Source: an uncultured Chitinophagaceae bacterium (GTDB lineage Bacteria > Bacteroidota > Bacteroidia > Chitinophagales > Chitinophagaceae). From it: a stretch of DNA of 64,000 nucleotides. The stretch lies in assembly GCA_937873715.1 (NCBI GenBank), contig CALMYJ010000029.1, positions 62,001 through 126,000 of the forward strand. The letters run 5' to 3'. The position numbers and the translations under genes were made by a program. Shown here in pieces: positions 16,409 to 26,400 of the stretch. Position 1 is the first letter of the stretch. The number at the start of each line of letters is the position of its first letter. Below the pieces are notes generated by a model that was given only the letters and a program-made list of their open reading frames with translations, was not told the origin of the DNA and ran no database searches.

Positions 16409-17659
16409 ATGCGTTTTTTTATTAGAACCAGTTTAACAGCAATAGCTTTGGTATTGCTGTACAGTTTAGCTCATGCACAATCCAGGCGGATATGTGTTAT
16501 TGGCTCTTCTACAGCATACGGTTATTTTCCGCCGCCATCGCCTGCCTACCCGGCAGATAGCGGATGGGTGGGCCGGCTCAATAATTACTGCCAGTCGTAC
16601 ATGAATGTAGATACGGTTTTTAATTTAGCCAAACTGGGCAGAGATTGTTATTCAGCTATGCCTACGGGTTATGTACCGCCCGAGGATGAAAATAATCCTG
16701 ACCCCACCTCCAACATCAGCCGGGCAATTGCCATGAGCCCAAAGCCAGATGTAATTATCGTAAACTATCCCACCAATAATTACGAACGTATCAGCAATGC
16801 AGCAATTATTGAATGTTACCAGGTAATCATGGATAGTGCTATGGCTAATGGCATACGTTGCTATATAGCCACTTCGCAACCACGCAACTCTTTTAATTAT
16901 GCCGGGCGGCTAAAGTTAAAAGCCCTGAGGGATACCATTATGGAAGTGTTTGGCCAATATGCTATCGACTTTTTTACACCTCTTGCAGATGAAGAAACAC
17001 TTAAAATACAAAGCTGTTATGATTTAGGGGATAACATACACATTAATCCACAGGGACATGAGGCATTGGCCATGCAGGTTATTGCCAAAAATTTATTTGT
17101 AACAGTGCTGCCCGTACGTTTTGAATATTTTACCGCAAAAGCACAGCAGGGTAAAACGGTGTTAAACTGGCGTTCCGCCTGTGATGGCTGTATCATCAAG
17201 CAGTTTATGATAGAACGCAGCATTAACGGCAGAGATTTTGAAAAGGCAGGCCTGTTAAATGCAAATCCTTTGGCCACTCCCACTGTAAATTATCAGTTTG
17301 CAGATCCCTCGCCTAACAACAGTGGTTTTTATTACCGAATTGCCGCATACAGCAGTGATGGTAAAACCACTTTGTCGCCGGTAGTGTACGTTGCCGCAGC
17401 ACTGCAGCCTTTTAAAATTGCCCCGGCATTTCCCTCACCAGCATCCAATACGGTGCAGGTGCCCCTGCAATTTGCCCAAAGAATGTTGCTGGATGTAATT
17501 GTTAGCGATGTGCAGGGCAAAATATTAAAGCGTAAAAAAATTGATGCCAGTGGTAATTTGTTTTACCGGGAAGATATCAGCAATTGGGCACCCGGAAATT
17601 ATTATATCCGTTTTAGCAATGCTTTAATCAGCCATGTGGTTCCTTTTGTGAAGCAATAG
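16409..17659 (+). CDS. Secreted SGNH/GDSL hydrolase with T9SS type A sorting domain
   Basis: The signal peptide is residues 1-24 (ending AHAQ). The SGNH domain covers residues 25-230: block I is VIGSSTAYG with Ser34 as probable nucleophile, block III is the IIVNYPTNNY Asn region, and block V is the DxxH dyad in GDNIHINPQGH. A strand-rich linker (LPVRFEYFTAKAQQGKTVLN) is a common prelude to T9SS C-terminal domains. Residues 340-416 form the type A sorting domain (AFPSPASNTVQVPL; VSDVQGKILKRK; APGNYYIRF). It is probably an esterase or deacetylase delivered to the cell surface by T9SS. The natural substrate, likely an acylated polysaccharide, cannot be read from sequence. It stands alone between two minus-strand clusters. 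Confidence 0.88.
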   Translation: MRFFIRTSLTAIALVLLYSLAHAQSRRICVIGSSTAYGYFPPPSPAYPADSGWVGRLNNYCQSYMNVDTVFNLAKLGRDCYSAMPTGYVPPEDENNPDPTSNISRAIAMSPKPDVIIVNYPTNNYERISNAAIIECYQVIMDSAMANGIRCYIATSQPRNSFNYAGRLKLKALRDTIMEVFGQYAIDFFTPLADEETLKIQSCYDLGDNIHINPQGHEALAMQVIAKNLFVTVLPVRFEYFTAKAQQGKTVLNWRSACDGCIIKQFMIERSINGRDFEKAGLLNANPLATPTVNYQFADPSPNNSGFYYRIAAYSSDGKTTLSPVVYVAAALQPFKIAPAFPSPASNTVQVPLQFAQRMLLDVIVSDVQGKILKRKKIDASGNLFYREDISNWAPGNYYIRFSNALISHVVPFVKQ

Positions 17660-17706
17660 CAATTTACAGTTCAGGCATTTTTCTTTGATTCAATTTATTA
17701 AGGCCT

Positions 17707-18612
17707 TTAATGCCGGGCCCCATCTCTTACTTTAAATACATGCAGTACCTGCGGAAAAAGGGCATCTATCGTTTCGGCTACACCTTTGGGTGAGCCGGGC
17801 AGGGTAATCACTAAAGTATTTTTTATAAAACCAGCCACTCCCCTCGACAGCATGGCATAAGGCATACGCTGCTGGCCGTATTGCCGGGCAGTTTCCACAA
17901 TGCCGGGTATTTCCTGCTCCAATAAGGGTTTAATGGCTTCCGGTGTTACATCTTTGGATGACAGCCCCGTGCCGCCGGTAAGCAGCAATAACTGAACCTC
18001 ATTGGCTACAGCTTCCTGCACAGCCTGCTGAATGGCTGCTATATCATCGGGGATGATTGCAGTATTGGTAATGCCAATTGAAAAGCCTTGCAATTTTTCT
18101 ACAATCATTTTTCCGGATGCATCAGTACCAGTGCCTGCCGAAACAGAATCGGAGCATACTATTACAGCGCATTTCAACTGGCTGTAGTTTTTTTCAATAT
18201 CCGTTTTGCCCCCCTTTTTATGCTCTAATTTTATATGGGCAATTTCAACGCCTTTATCAATTGGTTTAAGCATATCATACATGGTGAGTGCTGTAACGGC
18301 GGCTCCATGCATGGCTTCAACTTCCACACCAGTTTTGTAAATGGTATGCACTTCTACACGGATGATGATTTGTAAACCTTCAATGGTATAAGTAATAGCG
18401 GCAAACTCCACCGGCAGCGGATGACAATCGGGTATTACATCGCTGGTTTTTTTTATGGCTAAAAGCCCGGCAGCACGGGCAAATTCAAATATATCTCCTT
18501 TGGGTACTTTACGTTGCTCTACAGCCTGGATGGTTTCGGGCATTGATACCATAACCGTTGCCGTTGCCACTGCCTGCCGCAGCGTATTTTGTTTATATGT
18601 GATATTAACCAT
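17707..18612 (-). CDS. moaCB: Bifunctional molybdopterin synthesis protein MoaC-MoaB fusion
   Basis: Residues 1-150 are MoaC, cyclic pyranopterin monophosphate synthase ([41 protein letters not shown]; the active-site [10 protein letters not shown]). Residues 155-301 are a MoaB/MogA adenylyltransferase-type domain ([50 protein letters not shown]). The fused protein therefore combines an early step with a late adenylylation-type step of molybdenum cofactor synthesis. The ATG at 18612 overlaps the moaE stop by eight bases. An upstream in-frame ATG at 18651 would add 13 basic, unconserved residues. It is the last gene of the Moco operon. Confidence 0.93.
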   Translation of the reverse strand: MVNITYKQNTLRQAVATATVMVSMPETIQAVEQRKVPKGDIFEFARAAGLLAIKKTSDVIPDCHPLPVEFAAITYTIEGLQIIIRVEVHTIYKTGVEVEAMHGAAVTALTMYDMLKPIDKGVEIAHIKLEHKKGGKTDIEKNYSQLKCAVIVCSDSVSAGTGTDASGKMIVEKLQGFSIGITNTAIIPDDIAAIQQAVQEAVANEVQLLLLTGGTGLSSKDVTPEAIKPLLEQEIPGIVETARQYGQQRMPYAMLSRGVAGFIKNTLVITLPGSPKGVAETIDALFPQVLHVFKVRDGARH

Positions 18613-19057
18613 TGGGTGTATTCTCCTTCCACTGGTGGGTTTGGTTATCAAAAATTTCTTTTCCCCATACGGGCAATTCGGCTTTTAACCGTTCAACTAT
18701 TTCGCTGCAGGCATCAATAGCTGCCCGGCGGCGGGCCGATGAAGTAAATACAAATAAAGATATTTCGCCAGCCGCCACCCTGCCGAGACTATGATACACA
18801 TGCATGCAGGTTAAAGGATATTTGGCAAATATATCTTCCCTTATCTGATGCATTTTTTCTAACGCCATTGCTTCATAAGCGGTATAGTCAATTGCCGTTA
18901 CCATTTTTTCTTCAATGGTATCGGCCCTCACCTGTCCTAAAAAAATATTGTGTGCACCAATACCGGTTTTGTTACTGTGCTTTTGAATACTGTCAGCAAT
19001 AAATACGGGGGATATTGGCCCCTGCACAAAAATATTTTTGGGTTTATCGGTTGCCAT
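18605..19057 (-). CDS. moaE: Molybdopterin synthase catalytic subunit MoaE
   Basis: MoaE holds cyclic pyranopterin monophosphate while MoaD thiocarboxylates deliver the two dithiolene sulfurs. The 150-residue product shows the family segments [56 protein letters not shown] and LPVWGKEIF, the last containing the conserved Lys. The ATG at 19057 shares bases with the moeB stop (TAATG). An upstream ATG at 19081 lies within moeB and is less likely. Confidence 0.95.
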   Translation of the reverse strand: MATDKPKNIFVQGPISPVFIADSIQKHSNKTGIGAHNIFLGQVRADTIEEKMVTAIDYTAYEAMALEKMHQIREDIFAKYPLTCMHVYHSLGRVAAGEISLFVFTSSARRRAAIDACSEIVERLKAELPVWGKEIFDNQTHQWKENTPNG

Positions 19058-20172
19058 TACTGTTGATTTTCCTTTAACCATTGTACTATGCCACCTTTAA
19101 GGCTATACACTTTTTTATTTGCGCCAAATACTTCTGTTAATACTTTTGCTGCCTGTGCACTTCTTTTGCCCGACTGGCAGAACAAAAGTATAGTGCCGGC
19201 ATTAATTGTATCAAGTTTATCCCGTAGTTGCGGCAGTGGTACTTTTATATTTTTAAACTGCTGCACCAGCGGCACTTCATGAAATTCTCTTACATCAATT
19301 ACAATGGTATTGCTTTCCTGCAACCTGCGGTTAAAGCGGCGGCTGTCAATTTCAATACCATCGGGTACGGTGCCGCAAAGCTGCTCATATTTAGTAGCCA
19401 TAAAAGCTGTGGCATCAGCAGGCATCAACATCCTGCCGGTGTCATTTGGCGACACATGAATTTCAAATAAGCTTTGCTGCAATGCATTATAGGTAAGCAG
19501 CCTTCCTGCTAAGGTGCTGCCAATACCGGTTAACCATTTAATTACTTCAGCAGCCTGCATGGTACCGATTATTCCCGGCAGCACACCAAGTACACCAGCT
19601 TCTGCACAATTCTGCACTTCATCTTCGGCAGGTGGTTGCGGAAAAATATCCCTGTAATTGCAGCCTCCATTTACTGGAACATTAAACAGGGCCACCTGGC
19701 CTTCAAACTGCGATACAGCAGCATACACTAATGGTTTGTTTAACACCACACAGGCGTCGTTAATCATATACCTTGAAGCAAAATTATCTGTACCGTCTAT
19801 TACAATATCATAACCTTCAATAATGGAAAGAGCATTGTGTACGGTAAGCCGTTCATGATAGGCCTGTATCTGTACACCGGGGTTGAGAGCTTGTAATTTT
19901 TGCTTAGCCCTGAACACTTTGGGCAAACCAATATCAGCGGTTGCATACAGCGTTTGCCGGTGCAGGTTATTGAGGCTTACCACATCGTCATCCACAATGC
20001 CTACCGTACCCACACCTGCTGCCACAAGGTAGGGCAAAGCCGCACAGCCGAGGCCACCTGCACCTACCACCAGCACTTTAGCCTGCAACAACTTTTGCTG
20101 GCCGGCGGAGCCAAAGTTTTTTAAGATTACCTGGCGGTGATAACGTTCATCCATATCTTCAAATCTATACAT
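19057..20172 (-). CDS. moeB: MoeB/MoeZ-type sulfur-carrier adenylyltransferase with rhodanese domain
   Basis: The 371-residue product joins an E1-like ThiF/MoeB domain (RYHRQVILKNFG; VLVVGAGGLGCAALPYL; DDDVVSLNNLHRQTLY; VIDGTDNFASRYMIND) to a C-terminal rhodanese domain with active-site loop LFCQSGKRSAQ. It would adenylate the C-terminal Gly-Gly of MoaD and then transfer sulfur through the rhodanese cysteine, as in MoeZ or MOCS3. The ATG at 20172 lies three bases after the moaD stop. An upstream ATG at 20244 sits inside moaD and adds 24 residues unlike the family. ThiS is a possible second partner. Confidence 0.94.
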   Translation of the reverse strand: MYRFEDMDERYHRQVILKNFGSAGQQKLLQAKVLVVGAGGLGCAALPYLVAAGVGTVGIVDDDVVSLNNLHRQTLYATADIGLPKVFRAKQKLQALNPGVQIQAYHERLTVHNALSIIEGYDIVIDGTDNFASRYMINDACVVLNKPLVYAAVSQFEGQVALFNVPVNGGCNYRDIFPQPPAEDEVQNCAEAGVLGVLPGIIGTMQAAEVIKWLTGIGSTLAGRLLTYNALQQSLFEIHVSPNDTGRMLMPADATAFMATKYEQLCGTVPDGIEIDSRRFNRRLQESNTIVIDVREFHEVPLVQQFKNIKVPLPQLRDKLDTINAGTILLFCQSGKRSAQAAKVLTEVFGANKKVYSLKGGIVQWLKENQQ

Positions 20173-20174
20173 GC

Positions 20175-20408
20175 TTAACCTCCGGAAAATGGCGGCAGCA
20201 GGGCTACTGTACTGCCTGCTCTTAAAACCGTATTTTGATGACAAATAATTTTATCTACAGCAATTACATATTTTGCCGCAGCAAGCCCCGGGTATTTTTG
20301 ATGCAGTTGCTGCTGTAATGCGTCTGTATCCGGCACAGCCATACATTCCAGCATTGCTGCACCGGTTATATCTGTAAGCTGACCAAATATTAATACTGTT
20401 GTTTCCAT
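20175..20408 (-). CDS. moaD: Molybdopterin synthase sulfur-carrier subunit MoaD
   Basis: This 77-residue ubiquitin-like protein ends in the required Gly-Gly (LLPPFSGG), which MoeB adenylates and which carries the thiocarboxylate. The N-terminus (TTVLIFGQLTDITG) and the middle AVDKIICHQNTVL region fit the MoaD fold. It sits between tauE and moeB with gaps of only a few bases, which fixes its role as the Moco sulfur carrier rather than ThiS. Confidence 0.93.
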   Translation of the reverse strand: METTVLIFGQLTDITGAAMLECMAVPDTDALQQQLHQKYPGLAAAKYVIAVDKIICHQNTVLRAGSTVALLPPFSGG

Positions 20409-20414
20409 AAATAA

Positions 20415-21152
20415 TCAGGCTCCTGTAAATAATAATTTATATACTGCCAGTATCAACACAGCAGAAAGTATGTACTTTAACACCTGCTGTTTGAATTTAA
20501 TAGCTCCAAAATAAGCGCCACCAAGCCCTCCGGCAAAAGCTGCAGCAACATAACCATACATACCGGCATTTAGCTGTATGCCCTTTGTCATAAGGCCGGC
20601 CAGCCCGGCCAGTGAGTTTACAAAAATAAACAAAGCACTGATGGCTGCTGCCTGCTTTTGATTAGTCCAGTGCAGCATCAGTAATACCGGCGAAAGTATG
20701 ATGCCGCCACCAATACCGATCATTCCCGACAGCAGGCCGATAACAGCGCCAATAATTAATGCAGCAACTGTGTTATAAGGCCTGGTAATAATAACAACAT
20801 TATCTTTCCAAAACAGGAAACGGGCTATCGGCAGGAGCAGTAACAGGCCAAGTATTTTTTTGTATACAACCACATCTACCCCAATCATACCACCCACAAA
20901 TGCCATTGGCACCGAAGCCAGCGCCAGGGGTAAAAAGAGTTTAGGCATAAAATGCCTGCCCCGGTAAAACTGTATAAATGCTGTTGCCGAAACAAAAATA
21001 TTCAACAGCAGTGCTGTAGGCTTCATCACCGCAGGAGCAATACCAAATACAGCCATCAGAGCCAGGTAACCACTTGCACCCCCATGCCCTACTGCTGCAT
21101 ATAAAAATGCAATGATAAAAAGCAGTGTATAAAAAAGTATGCTGTACTCCAT
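20415..21152 (-). CDS. TauE/SafE-family membrane permease (sulfite/sulfonate exporter type)
   Basis: This 245-residue integral membrane protein has about eight hydrophobic segments and the paired glycine-rich family motifs AVGHGGASGYLAL (residues about 21-33) and GMIGIGGGIILSPVLLML (residues about 130-147). TauE/SafE proteins are anion permeases, several of them exporting sulfite, sulfoacetate or related sulfur compounds. It lies inside the molybdenum cofactor operon between moeA and moaD with gaps of six bases each. A link to sulfur supply, to sulfite handling by a Moco enzyme, or to oxyanion transport is plausible but not shown. Confidence 0.87.
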   Translation of the reverse strand: MEYSILFYTLLFIIAFLYAAVGHGGASGYLALMAVFGIAPAVMKPTALLLNIFVSATAFIQFYRGRHFMPKLFLPLALASVPMAFVGGMIGVDVVVYKKILGLLLLLPIARFLFWKDNVVIITRPYNTVAALIIGAVIGLLSGMIGIGGGIILSPVLLMLHWTNQKQAAAISALFIFVNSLAGLAGLMTKGIQLNAGMYGYVAAAFAGGLGGAYFGAIKFKQQVLKYILSAVLILAVYKLLFTGA

Positions 21153-21157
21153 TTAGT

Positions 21158-22348
21158 TTAAAAATCATTTGCCGGCAAAAGATGTATCTCTGCTATATCG
21201 CCGGGAGACATGTACTGAACATTTTCGGGTATTACAATTAAGCAGTTTGCCGTTGCAAAAGAGCTAAGCCTGTAGCTTTCCTGTGCACCAAGGGGCTGTA
21301 CCGTTTTGCCATCGTAGTTTGCCTTTAAAAAATGTGTAAGTGTTGTATTTTTTTGCACTGGGGTTAACAGCGGCACCTGCTTTATTTGTATCGGCCTTAT
21401 GCTGTAATTAAGTAAATGCAGTGCATACCATACATACTCATAAAAGCAGGTAAGCACCGATGAGGGATTACCCGGCAGGCCAAATACCAGCTTTGTATCT
21501 TTTTTACCAAAATACAGCGGCTTGCCCGGCCTTTGTCGTATTTTATGAAATAATGGCTGTACTCCACAAGCCGCAGCGGCTGCAGGTACAAAATCATAAT
21601 CACCCACACTTACACCGCCGGTAAGCAACACTATATCGGCCTGCTGCAATGCTGTGACGATACATGCGCTGAGTGTGTTAAAATCATCTTCGCAACAGAT
21701 TACCTGCACTGCTACACCTATTTGCTGCAAAGCAGCCCGAAGCATGTATGAGTTGGATTCGTACACTTTTGCACCGGTTAATGGCGTACCCGGCTGTTGC
21801 AGTTCGTTTCCGGTAACAATAATATGCACTACAGGTTTTTGCTGTACGGCTACTTTATCAATACCCAGTCCTGCAACAAAACCAATTGCCGCCGGTTGCA
21901 ATACCGTATCTGCTGCCAGCGCCAATACGCCCTTTTGAATATCGGCACCCTGCAAACGTACATTAGCCCCTGCCGTTAGTGCTTCATCTTCGATATATAA
22001 AGCACCATTTTGTACCGTTGTTTTTTCCTGCATTACTACCGTATCGGCACCGATGGGCAGCATGGCACCAGTAAAAATTCTTACGGCCATGCTTAAGGCT
22101 ATGGCTGTTGCTGGCATTGCACCTGCCGGTATTTCACCCTTTAGTGTAAGGGGCTTACCGGGTTGCCAGCTACTGTAGGCAAAAGCATAACCATCTACAG
22201 CCGACTGGTTAAAAGGCGGCAGGTTGATCGGCGAAAACAAATCGGCCGCAAGCCGCATACCTGCTGCATCCTGCAAATCAATTGTAACAGTGGGCAGCGG
22301 CTGCACATGGGCCGCAATTATATTTTTGGCTTCGGCTACTGTTATCAT
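21158..22348 (-). CDS. moeA: Molybdopterin molybdotransferase MoeA
   Basis: MoeA inserts molybdate into adenylylated molybdopterin. The 396-residue protein has the domain III signature VHIIVTGNELQQPG, the substrate loop LLTGGVSVGDYDFV, FGLPGNPSSVLTCFYEYV, and the N-terminal NQSAVDGYA and RIFTGAMLPIGADTVVMQE segments. The start lies three bases after the moaA stop. All expected MoeA domains appear intact. Confidence 0.96.
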   Translation of the reverse strand: MITVAEAKNIIAAHVQPLPTVTIDLQDAAGMRLAADLFSPINLPPFNQSAVDGYAFAYSSWQPGKPLTLKGEIPAGAMPATAIALSMAVRIFTGAMLPIGADTVVMQEKTTVQNGALYIEDEALTAGANVRLQGADIQKGVLALAADTVLQPAAIGFVAGLGIDKVAVQQKPVVHIIVTGNELQQPGTPLTGAKVYESNSYMLRAALQQIGVAVQVICCEDDFNTLSACIVTALQQADIVLLTGGVSVGDYDFVPAAAAACGVQPLFHKIRQRPGKPLYFGKKDTKLVFGLPGNPSSVLTCFYEYVWYALHLLNYSIRPIQIKQVPLLTPVQKNTTLTHFLKANYDGKTVQPLGAQESYRLSSFATANCLIVIPENVQYMSPGDIAEIHLLPANDF

Positions 22349-22350
22349 GT

Positions 22351-23331
22351 TTATCCTCCAATCGTTATCATACTGCGGTTATGAATGGCTTCCGGATGCA
22401 GGTGTTCAAAATCGGTATCAAATTGCCCGCCAAGCTGCTTTGCTTTCCTGGCAATATTATCCTGGATGAGTGGCAACACGGCTTCACCCTTTCTTAAAGG
22501 AGTAAGCAAATCTGTTTCATATTGGGAAAAAAGGCAGTTTTTAATTTTGCCATCAGCGGTAAGCCTGATGCGGTTACAGCCTTCGCAAAAGGGAGCGCTC
22601 ATAGTGCTGATAATGGCAAAGGTTCCGGCATGACCGGGCACCCGGTATTTTTTGTCGGTATCGTGGCGGCCATCGGTCAATCGTTCAAAAGCATAACGCT
22701 CCTTTACGGATTGCAAAATCTGCTGCCAGGTAAATACTTTATCACTGTTCCAGCGATTGCCACTAAAGGGCATAAACTCAATAAAACGTACATGCACGGG
22801 CTCATGCTTTGTCCATTCTATAAAATCATTGATTTCACTGTCGTTCAGCCCTTTCATTACTACCATATTTAGCTTAACCTTAATACCCTGTTTCAGCGCA
22901 AGGCGAATATTCTGCTGTACCGTTTCAAACTGGCTCCGCCTGGTAAGCAAGGTGAATTTTTCTTTTTGCAGGGTATCCAGGCTAATATTTAGTGATTGCA
23001 CCCCTGCCTGCATTAGTATATCCATAAACTGGTGCAGCCGGGTACCGTTGGTGGTGAGGGTAAGCTGCACCGGTAGTTTTGATAAAGCCAGTATAATGGC
23101 TGCAGCATCCTTGCGTACCAACGGTTCGCCGCCGGTAAGGCGTATTTTATTTACGCCCTGCTGTACAAAAATTTTTGCAAGTGTTTCTATCTCCCCCACC
23201 TGCATCAGTTGGGATGCCGGGGTGAACTCGTATTCCTCTTCGGGCATACAGTAAAAGCAACGCAGGTTGCAGTTGTCGGTAAGCGAAATACGCAGGTAAG
23301 TATGCACTCTTCCAAAAGCATCGGTAATCAT
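22351..23331 (-). CDS. moaA: GTP 3',8-cyclase MoaA
   Basis: MoaA is the radical SAM enzyme that starts molybdenum cofactor synthesis from GTP. The 326-residue product has the N-terminal cluster motif CNLRCFYCMP, the SAM-binding LTGGEPLVRKD, the C-terminal cluster ligands in CEGCNRIRLTADGKIKNCLF, and the functional Gly-Gly at its C-terminus (SMITIGG). It is the first gene of a seven-gene minus-strand operon (moaA, moeA, tauE, moaD, moeB, moaE, moaCB). A possible weak -7 box (TAACTTCG) lies close to its ATG. Confidence 0.97.
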   Translation of the reverse strand: MITDAFGRVHTYLRISLTDNCNLRCFYCMPEEEYEFTPASQLMQVGEIETLAKIFVQQGVNKIRLTGGEPLVRKDAAAIILALSKLPVQLTLTTNGTRLHQFMDILMQAGVQSLNISLDTLQKEKFTLLTRRSQFETVQQNIRLALKQGIKVKLNMVVMKGLNDSEINDFIEWTKHEPVHVRFIEFMPFSGNRWNSDKVFTWQQILQSVKERYAFERLTDGRHDTDKKYRVPGHAGTFAIISTMSAPFCEGCNRIRLTADGKIKNCLFSQYETDLLTPLRKGEAVLPLIQDNIARKAKQLGGQFDTDFEHLHPEAIHNRSMITIGG

Positions 23332-23482
23332 AAGCCGAAGTTACTGGCTGGCAGTCATTTTACCGATACATTATCCGGAAAGAATACATCTAAATTTAAA
23401 TAATCTATACTCCAAACTAAGTATTTATACATCGTACAGGGTACAATAATTTTACTGCTACACTACAACTTCACTTTTATTA

Positions 23483-26400
23483 ATGAAGGCTACTATTATG
23501 AAACCAATAACTGTACTGCTTTTGCTGATGCTATGCGGCATGCACACACTGGCTCAACCTTCTTTAAGGCTGATGAAGGCGGCCATTGAGCAACAACCCG
23601 AGGGGATTAATATGACGCTGATTAAAAGCACCCAGGCCAGCATTTTATTTAACAAAACCAGTACAGCCCGTCAATCGGATGCCTTGCAATGGCTGGGCAC
23701 ACAATTGGGGCTCAGGCCAAATACTGATCAACTCAAAGATTTAAACAGCGATGTAGAAACGGGTGATTACACTATAAAAACCATACAGCAATATTATAAG
23801 GGCATAAAAGTGGAGCATGGTTTTATACACAGCACATCAGCCAGAGGCAGGCTGGCCATGATGCAACTGGAATTTTACAGTATACCAGAAAAATTTTCGG
23901 TTAACCCGGCCATTACCGAAGCGGCTGCACTTGAAAAAGCCATACAGTTTGTTAATGCCGAAAGCTACGCCTGGCAGGGCTATACCGGCAATGATCCTGA
24001 TTATACCAAACCAAAAGCCGAACTGGTGATTGTACAAAACTACCTTGCCGAGGAAGATGGGGAAGTATGCCTGGCTTATAAGTTTAACATCTATGCTTTA
24101 AAACCACTGTACCGGGCTTTTATATATGTAAATGCCCGGGATGGCAAAGTAGTGCTGGATGACCCGATTATAAAACATGCTAAAAGACAAAAGCTGGTTG
24201 TTGAAAGTACTACGGTACAAGATGAAATCTTTATTGATGAATACAATGTAGAAGCCCCTAACACGGCAAGCCCAGCAATATTAAATATGAACGGTATTGC
24301 AGATACCAAGGGCTTTGGCCGAAAAAACATCACCACCGATAGCTTTGCCAGCACCGGCACCAAGCGTTATCGCCTTAGAGAATTTAGAAATGGGCATGAA
24401 ATAGTAACACTTAATTACCAGCAAAATTCGCACAACATTGCAGCCACACCCAGTTTTGAGCAACAATCGATAGACTTTACTGATAACAATAACGATTGGA
24501 CCAGCAGCGAATATCCCTACCAGGCGTCCAATTATCGTGATGCAGCGCTGGATGCTCATTACAGTATTGAATGGGTGAGTGATTACTGGAAAAATGTACA
24601 CAACCGCAATAGCCTTAACAATAACAATATGGGGATACTCAGCTATGTGCATGTATGGGAAGACGGGGCTCCTTACGATAATGCTTACTGGAACGGGAGT
24701 AATATGCATTTTGGCGATGGTAATGGAGCCGGTAATATTGCTGCAACATCGCTGGACGACTGTGCCCACGAACTGGCCCATGCCGTAACTGAAACTACCT
24801 GCAGGCTGCTGTACCGATGGGAAAGTGGCGCTTTAAACGAAGCGATGAGTGATATTTGGGCTGCTTGTATCACCAACTACACTACAAAATACGAGCCCAG
24901 TATAACCGGCGAAGATCCCTGGCGGCTTTTTGAAAAATCATCCAATACCACCAGCTCATTAAAAGGGTTGAGGGATATGAAAGACCCTACCCTATTTAAT
25001 CAGCCCGACACCTACAAATCAACTTACTGGCTTGATGCCGACCGTCAAACATGCCCGGTGCCTGTGCAAGGTGGGCCTTTCGATAACGACATGTGTGGCG
25101 TACATCGTAACAGCGGGGTACTCAATAAATGGTTCTTTTTAATTACGCAGGGCCAGGCAAATGTTAACAGCCAGGGTTATGCATACGATATTAAAGGCCT
25201 CGGCTTTGGTGAAACGCAAAAGATTCTATACCTGATGTCGCTTAATCTTACGCCAAATGCGGATTACGGTTCGGCTATGGCTGTATCACTGCATGTTGCA
25301 GCCACACTTTACGGATATGGCTCTACCGAGCACCGAACACTTATGGATGCATGGAAAGCAGTTGGTGTAGATTCAAATGTATATACCATGCGAAACACCC
25401 CTGTATTTACCACCAATAACTTTACGGCCATAGGTGTTGGTAAAGACGGGTATGTATTTGCCGGGACCAACTACAGCGGCATTTACCGGTACGATGGAAT
25501 AAAATGGGAGCGCCTGAGTGAGTTTACAACGGTAAGAACCAACGACATCAAGGCCGATAAACAGGGCGGTATATGGATTGCACAATCGGGCCAGCAGGCC
25601 CAGCAGAGCGGTGGCAGCAGCATACAGGGTGGTGTAAACTATATTCAATACCCTTATACGGCACCCAGTATTCATTACACTATCGGTGCTCAAACGAACT
25701 TACCCTCCAGGAATGCCCGCTGTATATTTGTAGATACTACAAGAACCAATGATGGCCCTAACCCCAAAGTATGGGTAGCCACACTGGCTTATTTTACCAG
25801 TGGCAACAGCACTAGTGGTATGCTGGGCCAGGGACAGTATAGTAGCGGCAGGGCATTTATAAATGTTAACCAGGGCATTAATGTAGCCAGTGGTACAGCA
25901 GGCTGTATGACGGTAGGCGGTAATGCTAATGAAATATGGACTTTTGCGCAGGCTAATTATGGTGTAAACCAGTTGCTGCGGTATCATGCCGGTACCAACC
26001 AGCTTATCTCCACATTCGATCATAATTCGCATCCCGAAATTCCATCTGGCTTTGTGGCGAGGGCTATTTATGGCGACAGGAAAAAAAGAATATGGGTTGG
26101 TCTTGCCAACGGCGGTGTGCTGGTATATGATGAAAATCAAAAATGGCATCATATCAATTTCCCTGAGATCATACCCGCTAATACCCAGGTAAATTTTAAT
26201 GCCATTGCAGGCGACCAGTTTGGGGATGTGTATATCGGAACAAATAATGGCCTCCTGTTTTTTGATCATGGCATCGGAGAAAACAACCGGCTGGACAATC
26301 CAAAGTGTTATAAACTCTTTACAGCATCTAATGGTTTATTGTCTAATAACATCAATGCAATTGCGTATGATACCCTGCGTTATAAATTTTGGGTGGCTAC

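Noticed and set aside
22757..23254. Plus-strand 165-residue frame opposite moaA
   Set aside because: Ser/Cys-rich antisense shadow of a clear moaA.
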